Assembly (NCBI RefSeq): GCF_011397635.1
Contig: NC_064762.1
Coordinates: forward strand, 23,337,479-23,401,478
Reading direction: 5' to 3'
Source: Epinephelus fuscoguttatus
Lineage: Eukaryota > Chordata > Actinopteri > Perciformes > Serranidae
Length of the DNA stretch: 64,000 nt
The position numbers and the translations under genes were made by a program. Positions 11,455 through 23,155 of this stretch are shown one piece after another. The first letter of the stretch is position 1, and every line of letters begins with the position of its first letter. The notes under the pieces are model-generated. The model searched no databases. It saw only the letters and a list, made by a program, of their open reading frames with translations, and was not told the DNA's origin.

Positions 11455-12225
11455 CAGAGACAATGCTAGCATGTTGTATTTGTGGGGAAAATACAATAAA
11501 GCCCCCACAAAATAGAATGTTAAGTCTTGTGTGTGTTTCATCCTGGCTGAGAGTAGAGAAAGTCTGCTAGCCACAAGGTTAATTTATGCAATGGGAAATG
11601 TCAGGCTCATGTTAATAACGTTAGCATGTTGTATATGTGTGGAAAACAGGTCCATGTCATTGATCCAACAGCCCATTGGTCCGACGGTCCGCGGTGCTGA
11701 ATGGCTCCTGGCGGGCGTATTTCTACCTTGATGGTGCGCTGCGACCGGCTCTGGGTCAGCTGGGAAAGGCTTGAGGCGAAGCAGCCTCACTGCTTATGTG
11801 TTTGCCACTTTCTTTTTCATTTTAACCCACACCATGATCTTTTCCTGACCCTATCCAAGTGGTTTTTGTGCCTAAACCTAACCAGACCTTAACCACAGGG
11901 CATCATGATGATTTCGGAACAGACTTCAGAACAATGGGTTTAATATGGTCGGAACAATGGGCTGTCGGACCAATGGGCTGTCGGACCAATGGGCAGTTCC
12001 CGTGGAAAATGTGTGAAGTAGACAGTTGTTTTGTTGTTGAATTTAGTGAACTGTAATGGAACAAAATTTTGTAGCATTAACTTTGTTAAATGTCACTGTT
12101 CCTGGCTTCATATGAGTCAGAAAAAAGTCTGCTAGCTGCTGGCTAGGTTATGCAGTGTTAAATGCCATAGGCTCATGCTAATAATGTTAGCATGTTGTAT
12201 TTGTGGGGAAAATGTGTCCAGCAAA
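11455..12225. repeat. Three direct copies of a GTTAGCATGTTGTAT unit, one split by an insertion
   Basis: GCTAGCATGTTGTATTTGTG near 11466, GTTAGCATGTTGTATATGTG near 11620 and GTTAGCATGTTGTATTTGTG near 12186 are each preceded, in the last two, by CTGCTAGC, TTATGCA and GGCTCATG words. The second copy breaks off after about 11650 and the element at 11669-11996 follows. Confidence 0.65.
11669..11996. mobile_element. Short element with 17-bp perfect inverted ends
   Basis: CAGCCCATTGGTCCGAC at 11669-11685 is the exact reverse complement of 11964-11980, and a second, one-mismatch copy of the right end follows at 11980-11996. Length about 330 bp, no coding capacity. It sits between two of the direct repeats described for 11455-12225. 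Confidence 0.7.
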
Positions 12226-13595
12226 AAAAAAAAAAACCCTCTGTGTTTACCGTGTTTACATCACTTGATTCAGGCCATTGGTTATACTTACCTACAAACT
12301 ACAGTAAGTTAGCTGTTAGCTGCCTTCCCCAGTACGTTAGCACAGCTGTTGAGAGCGAATATTCGCCAGTTGTGAAATACTCCAAAACCCACTCCAGCAG
12401 CTGTATTCAAGTGAGGTGAAAATTTACTTTGTGTTTGGTGTGAACGCAGCACTCTGGTAATGATATAGATATTCAAAATTACAGATAAAAAACTCTGAGG
12501 GTCCTCCACATGTTGGTCAGTTCCTACTTCCTCTCATTACTCTGCCCCGATCCTCAGATAACAAAGGCTAAATCTTTCTTTATAGACAAATTTAATAAGG
12601 AGAAACTTGAAAAAAAACTTTAAAATACATGCCTTAATAACGCCCTAACATTTCCCTCTGCGTGATTGTCTGTTCAGAGCCCTGACAAATGAGCCCCCTT
12701 GAGTTTATTCACTCCTTGTCAGCTCAGCCAGAGAACTTTAAATTATGTCAAACTTTCTCCTCTGCTATTTTGAAAAAATAAGAAAAAGTGTCTGTGTTGT
12801 GACAACATGGTGTGTGTGCACACAATCTGTTAAAAGACGTAAATAGCACAAGGGGGAGATGACAGTCGTCCGTCCCCTCCTCCGGCTTGTCTGTCCGTCA
12901 GTCAACAGCCTCAGTCTTCTTCCCACACTGGCCTCTGTCAGCCTGCCTGCATCAGTCAACCTAAACTCTTAGAAAACACCTCCCACCCTCTGAGTGTGCA
13001 TAATGCTTCCTGCTGCACACACACACACACCGACACACACACACACCGTCACAGTTCAGTGTTCTGGGTTCATCTGTAAACCAAAAGAATGACAAGCGTG
13101 TGATCGGTGCATAACTTTGCATTTAAAAAGTACAGTCACTTTAGTGTCTTTTGTGTGTGTTTGTTCAAGTGACATGTCTTTATACACATATTTTTAAAAT
13201 CCTTTTCTTCATCTTTTCTGTGCGTGTGTTTTGTTACATGTGCAAATAACCTCTGAAAACTATAAAAGCCTCATTTTAGTGTCGCCTTTTCTTCTTTTTT
13301 CACTTATGTTTCATTCATATCTATATTTCTAGCTCATCTTTTATTTTACTCAGATCTGTATTTCTTGGTTTTGTGTCTTTTTGTAAATCACTGTGTTCCT
13401 CGTATATAAATAGTGCTATTATCATCATGATTATTAACAGAATCGTCGACAGGAATATTTGCAATGTGTCATTTGTCTGTGCTGCGCAGTATTTCCCGCT
13501 GGGTGTTAAAATGATGGACCGACTCAAATCTGTACATTTTTTTATGATCTAAATATGTGACATAAATGTACTTGCCAAGGTGTCTGCTTATGTAC

Positions 13596-13596
<1 letters not shown>
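12226..13596. other. Intergenic, with a (CA)n patch near 13015-13048
   Basis: No gene was recognised. The short interrupted (CA)n run at 13015-13048 is the only structured feature. Confidence 0.45.

Positions 13597-13635
<39 letters not shown>
13597..13635 (+). repeat. (AC)n microsatellite
   Basis: An uninterrupted run of about 19 AC units. Confidence 0.95.
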
Positions 13636-13638
<3 letters not shown>

Positions 13639-14086
13639 CTCTAGATATATATGGATGGCTTATTTTATCCCAGTGTGATACATGATGATTTTTTCATTTC
13701 CTGTAAATATGCTGTCATTTCCTATCACATATTTCCGTTACTGGGATGTGTGGCCCAGCCAGAAATTATAGACATATTATCTCTAATGAAAAACAAATAA
13801 TGTTGAGCCTCATGTGAAGCAGAGTTTTACTGAAAATCAGAGATCTGTGTGTGCACACATATGTTCAGGTACATTACCAGCTTCCTATAGACGACTTGAG
13901 TGGCTGCCTATGGTGCCGCCCAGAGAGGGGGCGTCATGATCCGACAGGGAAGAAGAATGCATGGAATAAAAAATACAATCCTGGTGATCCAGATTGCATA
14001 CTGTTTGTTTTTACACTCAGCATGTACTGCAGCGGCCCTTACAGAGTGTGCATACAAATGGGACATACAACACGTCAGTTTTGTCT

Positions 14087-14110
14087 CTATCTATCTATCT
14101 ATCTATCTAT
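14087..14110 (+). repeat. (CTAT)n microsatellite
   Basis: Six CTAT units in a row. Confidence 0.9.
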
Positions 14111-14164
14111 ACTGCTCTATGAACTTTGGCCATCGTTCTTTGTAGGGGAAATTTGTTACATGTA

Positions 14165-14405
14165 GAATATGGAGAGAAATAAAGAAAATAAATAAGTAAA
14201 TGAATAAATAAATAAATAACAATTAAATAATAATAATAATAATACATAGTAATAAGTAGATGACGATAAGGGAGTAATGAAAGATGAATAAAATAAGTAA
14301 ATAAATAAGTAAAATCATCAAATAATAATAATACATATATTGAAAAACAAGTAATAGGGAAAAATTAATTTGAAAAATAAATTAAAAAGCAAATAAATAA
14401 TTAAA
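14165..14405 (+). repeat. A-rich low-complexity tract (AAAT/AATA words)
   Basis: Around 240 bp dominated by AAATAAATAA, AATAATAATA and AGTAAATAAATAAG words, interrupted by short unique bits; probably an expanded A-tail of an old retroelement or slippage sequence. Confidence 0.8.
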
Positions 14406-14652
14406 TATTCAGCTTTTGTAGTATGGAGAGGTCCTGGCAGGGCTTTAGGGCTGGCAATTCTACAGATGAGGTGTATATGTGGAGGTGAGGGCGTTGATGT
14501 CACCTGCAGTGGTGTGAGGTTCTTACCAGGGTGGGGATATGACTGTGTCTGTTTGTATGTGTATATATGGTTTGTGTTAATGGGTTGATGGGTGGTGGTG
14601 ATAAATGGAGCCCAACATCATTATACCCTATGACGTCACAAATTTGAGACTG

Positions 14653-15382
14653 AAGGTGCTTTCAGACCTAGAGTTGTTTGCTTTGGTCCGAATCAGGGAC
14701 TCATTACATTATGAAGTTGCATAATTGCCGAGAGTTGCTTCATGTTCTCACGGCAGCATTTACAAGCGGACCAGATCAAATGTCTTGTGCGAGAAAGCTG
14801 CTCTTGATTGGTCAGAATTTCCATGCGGGAAAAATCCAGGAAGTAAACAAAACGTTGAAGAAGAGTACACTTGCAAGATAAATGTGACACTTTCTAATGT
14901 CACAATGGAGGGACAACTACGCAGGTTGATTTTAGCGCTGCTCATCGTGGACTATATTGCTGTCAATGTTCATTGTAGTCAAACCATACAGTTTGAAAAC
15001 GAGGCGCGGCTCCAACTAGAAAACAATGTTTTGATGCATTGGATGTGCTGAATGTGCATATTAAGGCAGTACAGGAGGAGGTGCACATTAATAATCCTCC
15101 AGGACTGTAACATGCTCATGTTTGACCCAAACAATGTGTCATGTGACTGCAGTTGGTTCAGATCCAGGTCGGAACACGTTCTCACCATAAACGAACCGCA
15201 CCAGAATTCATTTGAAAACGGATCAAGACCACCTCTTCAAGAAGGTCTTGGTCCAGCTGTTTTGGTGCGCACCTGAGTGTGATTGCTGTGTTCACACCTG
15301 CCCAAACAAACCACACTGAGTGGGCAAACAAATTTGAGTTTGATTGAAACAAACCAAACAGGGCAGGTGTGACAACACCCTT
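14653..15382. mobile_element. DNA transposon remnant with inverted ends, about 730 bp
   Basis: The left end GGTGCTTTCAGACCT (14655-14669) and the right end AGGTGTGACAACACC (15365-15379, reverse complement GGTGTTGTCACACCT) agree at 12 of 15. Next to them lie inverted TTGTTTGCTTTGGTC and GAAACAAACCAAACA words. Overlapping frames of 60-110 residues occur in all directions without a domain. The superfamily was not settled. Confidence 0.6.
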
Positions 15383-17128
15383 ACTTCTCTAGTTTCTAGC
15401 TGTGAGAGAGAGCAGCTCATGTTCACAAATATTGATTGAACTTCCTGAGGCCATGGAAATAACACACTGGACTTCTTAATGTAGGTGCTGTTCCCATTTA
15501 AGCACTTAATGTGTGTGATAAATGTCTCACTGCTGCAACTGTATTATTTGTGTCATATACGTCCATGTCGCTCAGTGAATTCATGTATTTGTACTAAATG
15601 TTCCAGAGCTTAAGTTGTGCAACAACGGTCCAACTCCAAACCCATTTCCTCTAATCTTATTTAGATTGTACTTTATTGTGTCTTTTTATTGTGATGGCTG
15701 CAGCGTCCCAGTTCCACCCAAACATTAATTAAAGTTCCTCCTATCTTATCTTCATCTTCATTTCAGCAGAGAAAAATCAGAATTTAATGTGGATGTGGAT
15801 GGTAAATGCAGTCTGCCTACATAAATCATATCAGGAGACAGTGTGGATGTAAACTGAATACTAACGACGACTGTGAAGAAGAGCCTCCACGTCACTGAAG
15901 TTTAGATTTGCACTTTAAAGCTTGATGCTTTTCATCGTCACAGAGATGCATGTGGAGTTCTTCTTCATTTCGCTTTCATGTAGATATAACCTACAGAGTA
16001 TGGTTGCTTTGAAATGCAAAGAATTTTAAAGTTAGATTGATGGTACCCTTTCTTTTTGAGAATTGCACTGATCTTCTCATCTAACACTCAAGTAGGTGAG
16101 TAAGCTTATTACCCCAAATGACAAATGATTGCGTAAAGAGTAAAGACAACACTAGGCGAAAAATTTTCACACAAAATCACAGGCTTAACTTCAAAGTGAG
16201 GCTGCAACAGAGAGCAGCGTCTCATCCCAAATTGCTGACATATTAAACATTCACTCTCTTTTCCCAAATCTAATTCTGGAGCTGGGCAGGAACAGCTGGT
16301 AAACTGAAACAGAAACATAAAATGTCTCCCTGCAGCAGTGACTGAGAGCTCTGTCCACAAAAACCTGGTAAACATCAGCAGGCTGTGTGCATTTTTGGGG
16401 TACTGAACTCTGAAAATTACCCTCTCTTGCCCATTTTGCAGCTGCCAAAGTGCAAAGAAGTGCCTTGTTCAGATTCGAGGCAAAAATGTCTGAGTGTGTT
16501 TGGCAAGGTTCAGAGTCAGAGGTTTGGTAATCACTGTGTCCACCTGCGTGTTCGAAGTGAGAGCTTGTGTACGTGTGAGTGAGGCTTAGGGAGAAGATCA
16601 TAGTGGGGGCGGGGTAAGGACGTTAGTTTGCTTGATAACATCAGTCAGAAACTGAGAAGAATATTAATGTTCAAATAGCAGCTCCATCTGTGATACCTGG
16701 TTTTGACACCTGTTTGCTAAATAAGCAGCAGGTTTCTCCTGCATGTGTACTCATCTATGTTTTTAAATTAAATTTGTTTGGATTTTAGACTCTTGATCGC
16801 ACAAAACAAGCAAATTAAATGTGTCTGCTTGTACTTTGGAGAATTGTCATGTCAACATATTATACTGAACCAAAGGATTGGGGGGGTTTGTGCTGAGGGA
16901 ATGTGGATTCCAGACTTCAGTATTCCTATCGATACTTAGGCAGTAATTATAGTATATATTGTGAGGGACAACCCCCCAACCCTCCCCAATATATTGGTAA
17001 AATATACAAAGAAAAACACTTGCTATGCTGTGACAGGCAACCACACACTGCTGTCAGAAATAATTATTAACAAATGTGATCAGAATTATAAATTAACTCA
17101 GCAAATTGGCAGTATTATTAGGCCTGGT
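15383..17128. other. Intergenic, no feature seen
   Basis: No gene or repeat recognised; two overlapping minus-strand frames at 16109-16601 have no family resemblance. Confidence 0.4.
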
Positions 17129-17875
17129 TCAACCCAGTCTCATTCTGAAGTCATCGAAATCTGGCACTTGAGCAGTGACCTCTAGCATCAGACACTGACG
17201 GAAAAAAGGTGGATGGATCCAACAACCACGGACTTTCACCCAAAAGGCCAGTGTTTGCTTCCTGTAAGATTGTAAAGCCAAACCCTGCTCTTTTTTTCCC
17301 TAAACCAACACAGTCTCACTACGAAGTCATCTAAATCCGGCACTTGGGCAATGACTTCCGGCGTCAAACAGTGACAAAAAAAGCCGTCTTTTAACGTCGG
17401 CATTTAACGGCGCTCAGTGGCGTCAGGGGGAAACGTGGCGGGACAAGAACAAAAATTAAGGTGGTGAAAGTCTGTGTAGAGTGGATGGGAGTGGTGGTGG
17501 ATGGGTCCAGCAAACACTGACCTTCACACGAGAGAGTGGTGTTCACGTCCCGTAAGATTCTAAAGCCAAACCGTGTTCTTTTCTCCTAAACCCAACCATG
17601 TTTGTTGTTAAAGGAAAAAAGATGTCAATTAGCAGTGTTGTACCAGTGTAGTGCGTTTATTTTGAAAGAGACTGTATGTAAACAGTAAATTTCCTGGGAA
17701 AACAGAAGTGTTTCTTGAAAGAAGACAATCCATGTAACAGGCAGAACTTGACATGGTGTCCCAGAATGTCAGCAACCAACTCACCCAGGGCACCTTGCAC
17801 GTCGTATGTGGACGTGGAAAGTCCGTGACCGAACGTCAATATGTGACGAGGTCGGAGTGAGAATGTGTTGACTGG
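17129..17875. mobile_element. Copy 3 of the dispersed repeat family, with both inverted ends
   Basis: The left end TCAACCCAGTCTCATTCTGA and the reverse complement of the right end TCAACACATTCTCACTCCGA match at 16 of the first 20 positions, and CTGGT lies directly outside on both sides (a possible 5-bp duplication). This is the most complete copy; those at 2166, 9430 and 32660 lack one or both ends. A stretch near its left end (17134-17290) is repeated in diverged form at 17307-17570. It is a DNA transposon by structure, with no transposase. Confidence 0.65.
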
Positions 17876-19719
17876 TGTTAGTATTACGGTGTCCTGCAGG
17901 ACTGCGTGTGTAGGTACATTCAATGTTGAACACTGCACTGTCTCTCTATTTCATTATTAAAAAAGTTTTTTGTTTTTTTTTTGGCAACGTAAAATCCTTT
18001 CCTTTCTACTTAGAATCAGGATTGTGACCTGATGGACACACACTTAAACAAAGCCGTTCATAGTGTAGTACCTTTTATTGACTGAAGATCTCGGCCTGTC
18101 TCAGTAAAGACTGTGCTGAAGTCTCAGGAGACAAATGCTGGACAGTAGTGCGAATGAATGCAGCTCCTCGGTGCTCACACTCCATGACCCTGTCTGTCCA
18201 GCGGCCTGCTATTCAACCACATGATGCAGCAACTCCAACATCTCATTCAACGGGAGATTCAAGGGACTCGGTTGCCATGACGCCCAAAGCTTAGCCTTGG
18301 TTCAGATAGCAGATGTTTACCGATTTCTACTCATTTCTCTTTTGTTCTTTGTCTCCTCACCTTTCCTCAAGGAGCCGTAATGCACCATTTATGTGCAGCT
18401 CTGTAACACTTGTGGGATCACGATGTGCTGGGCTGGAATATACACCCACTTCAGCTCTGTTGTGCAGCAGAGGAGGCATCCTTGCACCTACTGGAGGATG
18501 TCCCTGGGATAATCGGCACGGAACATCTTGTTATTGGCCCTTTTTTTTCCTCTTTCGTGCAATGCTGTCTGTTGTGAAGTCTTTCCCAGTGGAAAAAATG
18601 ATTATGTTCGCTTGCTTTGTCTGTTCTCAACCTTGGCTATGTCATGTGACTAGTCATTTCAGTCCTCACTGGTTGTCATGCCAACAGTATATCTAAGGCA
18701 GTCGTACCAGTTCAGTAGTGGAGAGATGGGATGTTTGCACTTCACACACAGGCAGGTAGGTGCGCACAGTGGGTCAGAGTGTACACTTTGGTTCGCCTTT
18801 TTTTCTTTGTTACTGTTTTTTCTCTTTTCAGTTCCATGATGACACAAAATCTTACATTTTTTATGATTTGAAGTAAATTCACAAACCTGCAATCCAGACT
18901 AAATAAATCTCCAAATCTGCAGTGAGTCATAGATTACTCTTTTGAATTTCTATTGTCCTCTAAACATCCTGTTTCCAATTTTTAGTTTTTTGTTAATTCC
19001 CTCAGAAGGTGATGAGTTTTAACATTTTCCCCAAATTGCAATTTACCTTTAGTTCTAGTTCTTTTCTGTGAGAAGTGCATTATTATTGCACTTTTTGTCA
19101 TTGTCAATATTGTCTTTAGTCCTGAGGGGTGGCGAAATGATTAACATATTACCGAACAAGATAAAACAAAATGCAAAATTAAGTTTATTTTTGTTGATTT
19201 TTCCCAAGTCTGCAGCTCTCCTCTCTGTCCTTAACCCCTCCCACCAGTCGACCATGTGCATATGCACGGCCTTCTACAGTAACTCAGCATTTCCCATACA
19301 TTTATCTAATCTTGATTTATTCTACATCTGCATGCAGCTCATTCACCCAGCCCCTCATTGCCCTGCTCTCTCTGCTTATCAGACCAAAATGAGAAAAGAA
19401 TTAGCTAACCACCCCATTGTCCCTTCATCTCCCTGTCTGCCGCCGTGGACTGCTTCCAAGGAGGAGAGCAGGCAGCAGCTCAGGAGACGGCTATAGCAGC
19501 TTGAATTCAGCTAGCACAACCCCCTGAGCACCAGCTGAAAACAGGCTGTTCGCCCGCAGCTGCGATAAGTCTGACCTGTTTAATGGCAGCAACAGAAAGT
19601 TTGCTGATCTAGCTAGGAATTGGTGTGATCTGGTACCTGTGGTGCTGGCTGGATTTGTTGCTGGGCTACTGCTTGGGGGTCCATCTCAGGAGCTGCTTAC
19701 TGCTCTCCACAGTGGGGAC
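17876..19719. other. Intergenic, no feature seen
   Basis: Two longer open frames (18313-18696 and 19068-19496, both plus, 127 and 142 codons) lack any recognisable domain and have the composition of random fish DNA. Confidence 0.4.
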
Positions 19720-19722
19720 TTA

Positions 19723-20365
19723 CTGTATGTTCAAACCAACAGCAACCGGAGCTATCAAAATGGCGGAAAGGCATTAATTTTCAATGAGAGCCCGGCGACT
19801 TAGGCGACCTAGTCGTCAGCACACGTGTCTTGGGCAACCAAAGCGACCGGAAAGGGTCTGGAGGGGAGTTAAAACTCGTTTTACTTTATGGTAATGAGCT
19901 CTGACACGGTTTGGCGACAACCAATCGGAATGCTGACGTGCTTTGATGAAGCGGGTCCCAGAGAACAAGCCATATAACTTTGGTTCCTACAGTACACTTG
20001 TTCCGACAATGGATATCGAAAAGTTTATTACTTGTGTTCGCGCCCATTCAGTCCTGTGTCGCTGTTCGGTTACCAAAATAAAAAGAATGAGGCTTGGGAC
20101 CGCGTTGCGGAGGTAGTTAGTTGGTCTGGTGAGTTTTAAAGTGTGTAATGTTAGTAATATCAACACAGATTTCACAAAACGCCATTAAAGCCAGTAGTCC
20201 GCTTTGCGGCTCCTTTAAATTGACAAGCACGATCAAACATTCGAATGATTCACGTGATGAGCAACTAGAGCGACCACAGCTGCCACAAATATTTTTGACA
20301 GTCTTGCTTCTTGGGCGTCTGCGAGAGACTTTGCCTCTTTGGAAGCTTCAGGTTTGAACGTACAG
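19723..20365 (+). mobile_element. PIF/Harbinger-type element, 643 bp, with TTA target duplication
   Basis: The ends are CTGTATGTTCAAACC (19723-19737) and GGTTTGAACGTACAG (20351-20365), inverted with one mismatch in 15. TTA flanks both sides (19720-19722 and 20366-20368), the 3-bp duplication characteristic of PIF/Harbinger. It lacks a transposase but retains a relic of the accessory MADF/Myb-like gene at 20009-20128. Confidence 0.85.
20009..20128 (+). pseudogene. Relic exon of a Harbinger MADF/Myb-like protein
   Basis: Begins MDIEKFITCVRAHSVLC; after one frameshift the next frame reads YQNKKNEAWDRVAEVVSWS and then a splice-donor-like GTGAGT at 20129. This is the MADF pattern of Harbinger accessory proteins (short acidic start, then ..YKNKxxRxxAWxxVA..). 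In those elements the protein binds DNA and helps the transposase; here the frame is broken and the rest missing. Identification rests on a short motif. Confidence 0.6.
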
Positions 20366-20368
20366 TTA

Positions 20369-20925
20369 GGCAGAGGACACACTGTGATTTGAGGCTCTCG
20401 CTAATGTTAGCTACATAAACATGAACTTGAAGCTGCAGCTATGAGCCTTAAGCTCCAGTTAGCAGACGGCTAAACTATTAGCAACATTTTCTCTTCATCT
20501 CTGAGACACTTTGCTGATATTGCCACTTTTTGCCACTGCTCATTGTCAGACTCTCTTTTGGACTTTTGATAAGTCCATCTTTTTTGGGGTTGCTTTGCAG
20601 TGTAGGCAGATGTTGCCGTTGCTGGAATATCAATTTTCTCTGCAGGATTCTTAGCCATTGAATCGGGCTTTCACTGAAGGGGCGTAAACGCACATCTGCA
20701 TTTGTAGAATAGCCAATAGGAATGCCCTCTCTCTGAAATGACCTGTGATTGGCCAAAGTCTCCTGTCAGGGGTTACATTTTCCAAAGCCTGTAAACAGAG
20801 CCAAGAGGAGGTGCAAAAGTCAGGTTTCATTTCTCACACCAGTTGAATAACAGTATGCTCAAAGATTAATGTGGGACATTTGTCTGATGGTGCCAAAAAT
20901 CAAACTGCCTACCGCTGCTTTAAGT
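20369..20925. repeat. Probable further repeat ending TACCGCTGCTTTAAG
   Basis: The end CAAACTGCCTACCGCTGCTTTAAG-like wording at about 20900-20922 (here TACCGCTGCTTTAAG) is known to me from dispersed fish repeats. The left border is unknown, and overlapping minus frames at 20470-20756 have no domain. Confidence 0.35.
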
Positions 20926-22985
20926 CCTTGACGAACAGTTTTCTCATTTTATTTCCCCTTTAAAGAACCTCGAATGTGGTTTCTAATCTTAACTTAAAAA
21001 GAAATAAACATACATGACTTAATACACAACAATTAAGATAAACATATTGCAGTAATTATTAATAGCTGTGTGGGCGTGGTTTGATCTGATTTGATTAACA
21101 GAAGCCCGCTCACTTCAGTCCAGAGGGAATAGCACACAGATAAACACAACTTCCAACTTTGGCAGGAATGTGTTCTCATGTGGGACGACACTGTAGTAAG
21201 AAGATGATTATGGAAACAAGTTTTTGGGCCTTTGAGATCTGTATCCACACTGTGTTGTAGTAAAACATTAAAGCTTGCATCACATTTTTACTGAAGGTAT
21301 GTGATGTTTAGAATAAATGGCACCAGAGAATCCGTGTTTTTATGACTGCATAAGTCCATTGTGTTAAAATAGTCCAACTTTTCCCATGCATTATTTTGTG
21401 CATATTACCCAAAAGTTCAGCCTGACATTTTTAATATCCTTTCAAATCACCACATGAATTTAAAATTACATTAAAATAAAAATCAGTGGAGTGAACAGCT
21501 CACAGTTTATGCGGCCTGTGATCAGGGACTGTGAGTATGAACATAAAAAAATAAAGCGCCACAAGCCAAAAAGGTTGGGAGCCAGTGTTTTAAGTTAGTG
21601 ATTCATTTTAGAGCAGTTAAACACTTTTATTTCTCATTTTTGTTTGCCCCTTTGAACATCTTGCAAACAAACATTCAGATGCTCACTTCAGTCTGATGCC
21701 GAAAGTTTTGGAGAAGTGATCTAATTTCATATCACAAAATTTACTGGATTCAATATTGGCACCATCAATATTGTTGTTGTTTCTGATCGTTACCTAGAGA
21801 CTAAGGGCTGGTGATATTGGTCGTTATTTCATTCAGATGCCTTTTTGTTTGGTTTTAAAAGCTTGTCGTGACCCAAGATGTATCTCAGGGGTAACTTATC
21901 ATCATTTCAGAGTTTACACTGAGTAAGACTGTGAACGTAATTGGTGACTATTGGATCCAAATATCATGAATATTATTGCTCCCTAACACAACAGACATCC
22001 CAAGATGACTCACTGTGTTTTCAAGAAAAAAAAATTAAATCATAATAGAAGCCTCCTGGTATTAAATCACAGCTTAATTAATTTTGTCCTCTATCCACGG
22101 GCTAAACATGAGTGCTTAAATGTGAAACTTTTTGGTAAAAAAGTGAATTACATGCAGCTAATGTTGTGAGTTGTAAGATTTAATGAGTTGGAGCCTCAGG
22201 CATTCCCAGTCCAGATGGGATTTGTAGTCCTCCAGTGTGTCCTGGGTCAGCCTGAGGTCTCCTCCCAGTCAGTCTTACCCGCAGCACCTCCACACAGGAG
22301 GCGCCCAGCAGGCATCCTCACCAGCTGCCCTGTTCATATCTGTTCCCCGCCACAGTCTGACACAAAGCCTGCATGACAGCCGGACGGTCTCCTCAACTCT
22401 CTGAGGAACTGGATAGGACAGGCGTCTTTGTGCTGAGAGGAGTGTGAACTGCGACTCAGAGGTGGTGGTCCTCGGTTGAACTGTGTCAAACTGAGATGCA
22501 GACTGCTTCAGTGCACTTTGAAGATTATGGTCCAGTGAAGCCAGGAGGACAAAATATCTACAAATGGCAGAGACGACACCTACGTGTCATTAAACCTGCA
22601 CATCCACACATAATGACTTTTTGTTCCCGGGACATCAGGAGTTTCTCATTTAACAAATTAATGAAGAAAACAAGATGGGATGTAAAACATAAAAAAACAG
22701 GTGCAAAACAGTACATGAGCTCTGTAGACTTGAATCTCCAAATATTGTTATCAGTCATGTGTGGTCATGATACACAATTTCTCAGCATACAGATTTAATT
22801 CTTGTGATTAAGGCTGGGTATCGGTGCTTGATATGGACTGAAACAACCCAGAGTATTCAAACTTCTTCAGTCAGATGATACCTGCTCTCGTTTCTTTTTG
22901 TACCCAGATCTAGAAGACTGTTTGGTTTTCTCGCAGCCAATCACCACAAGCTTTCTCTGATTTAATGTGATGTGTAATTCATAGC
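20926..22985. other. Intergenic, no gene seen
   Basis: AT-rich. At 22810-22830 AAGGCTGGGTATCGGTGC resembles the end of a DNA transposon, but the other end was not found. Confidence 0.4.
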
Positions 22986-23155
22986 TTGTGTGAAATAATA
23001 GACATAGCTTCCATGACATCACGCACTGGTCTGTGGATTCACATTTTGAAGCCTTACATTTGGCATTTCTGCTGTTGCCATCTTTGTTTTTTTTAGAGCC
23101 AGAAGTGACCTTATTGGGACAAGAGGGTGGAACTGTGGAGGAGCGAGGGCAGGAT
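22986..23155 (+). repeat. Partial copy of the 'GAGCCAGAAGTGACC' repeat
   Basis: Shares, in order, GACATAGCTTCCATGACATC, TCACGCACTGGT, TTTTGAAGCCTTACATTTGG and GAGCCAGAAGTGACC with the longer copy at 26325-26770. Confidence 0.7.

Noticed and set aside
14725-15051. 108-codon open frame inside the TIR element at 14.7 kb
   Set aside because: Overlaps several other frames in the same element and shows no domain; treated as part of a decayed transposon.
18313-18696. 127-codon open frame, plus strand
   Set aside because: Composition is that of random CT-rich sequence; no family resemblance.
19068-19496. 142-codon open frame, plus strand
   Set aside because: No recognisable domain, leucine/serine-rich from CT-rich DNA, no splice or promoter context; length is within chance for 64 kb.
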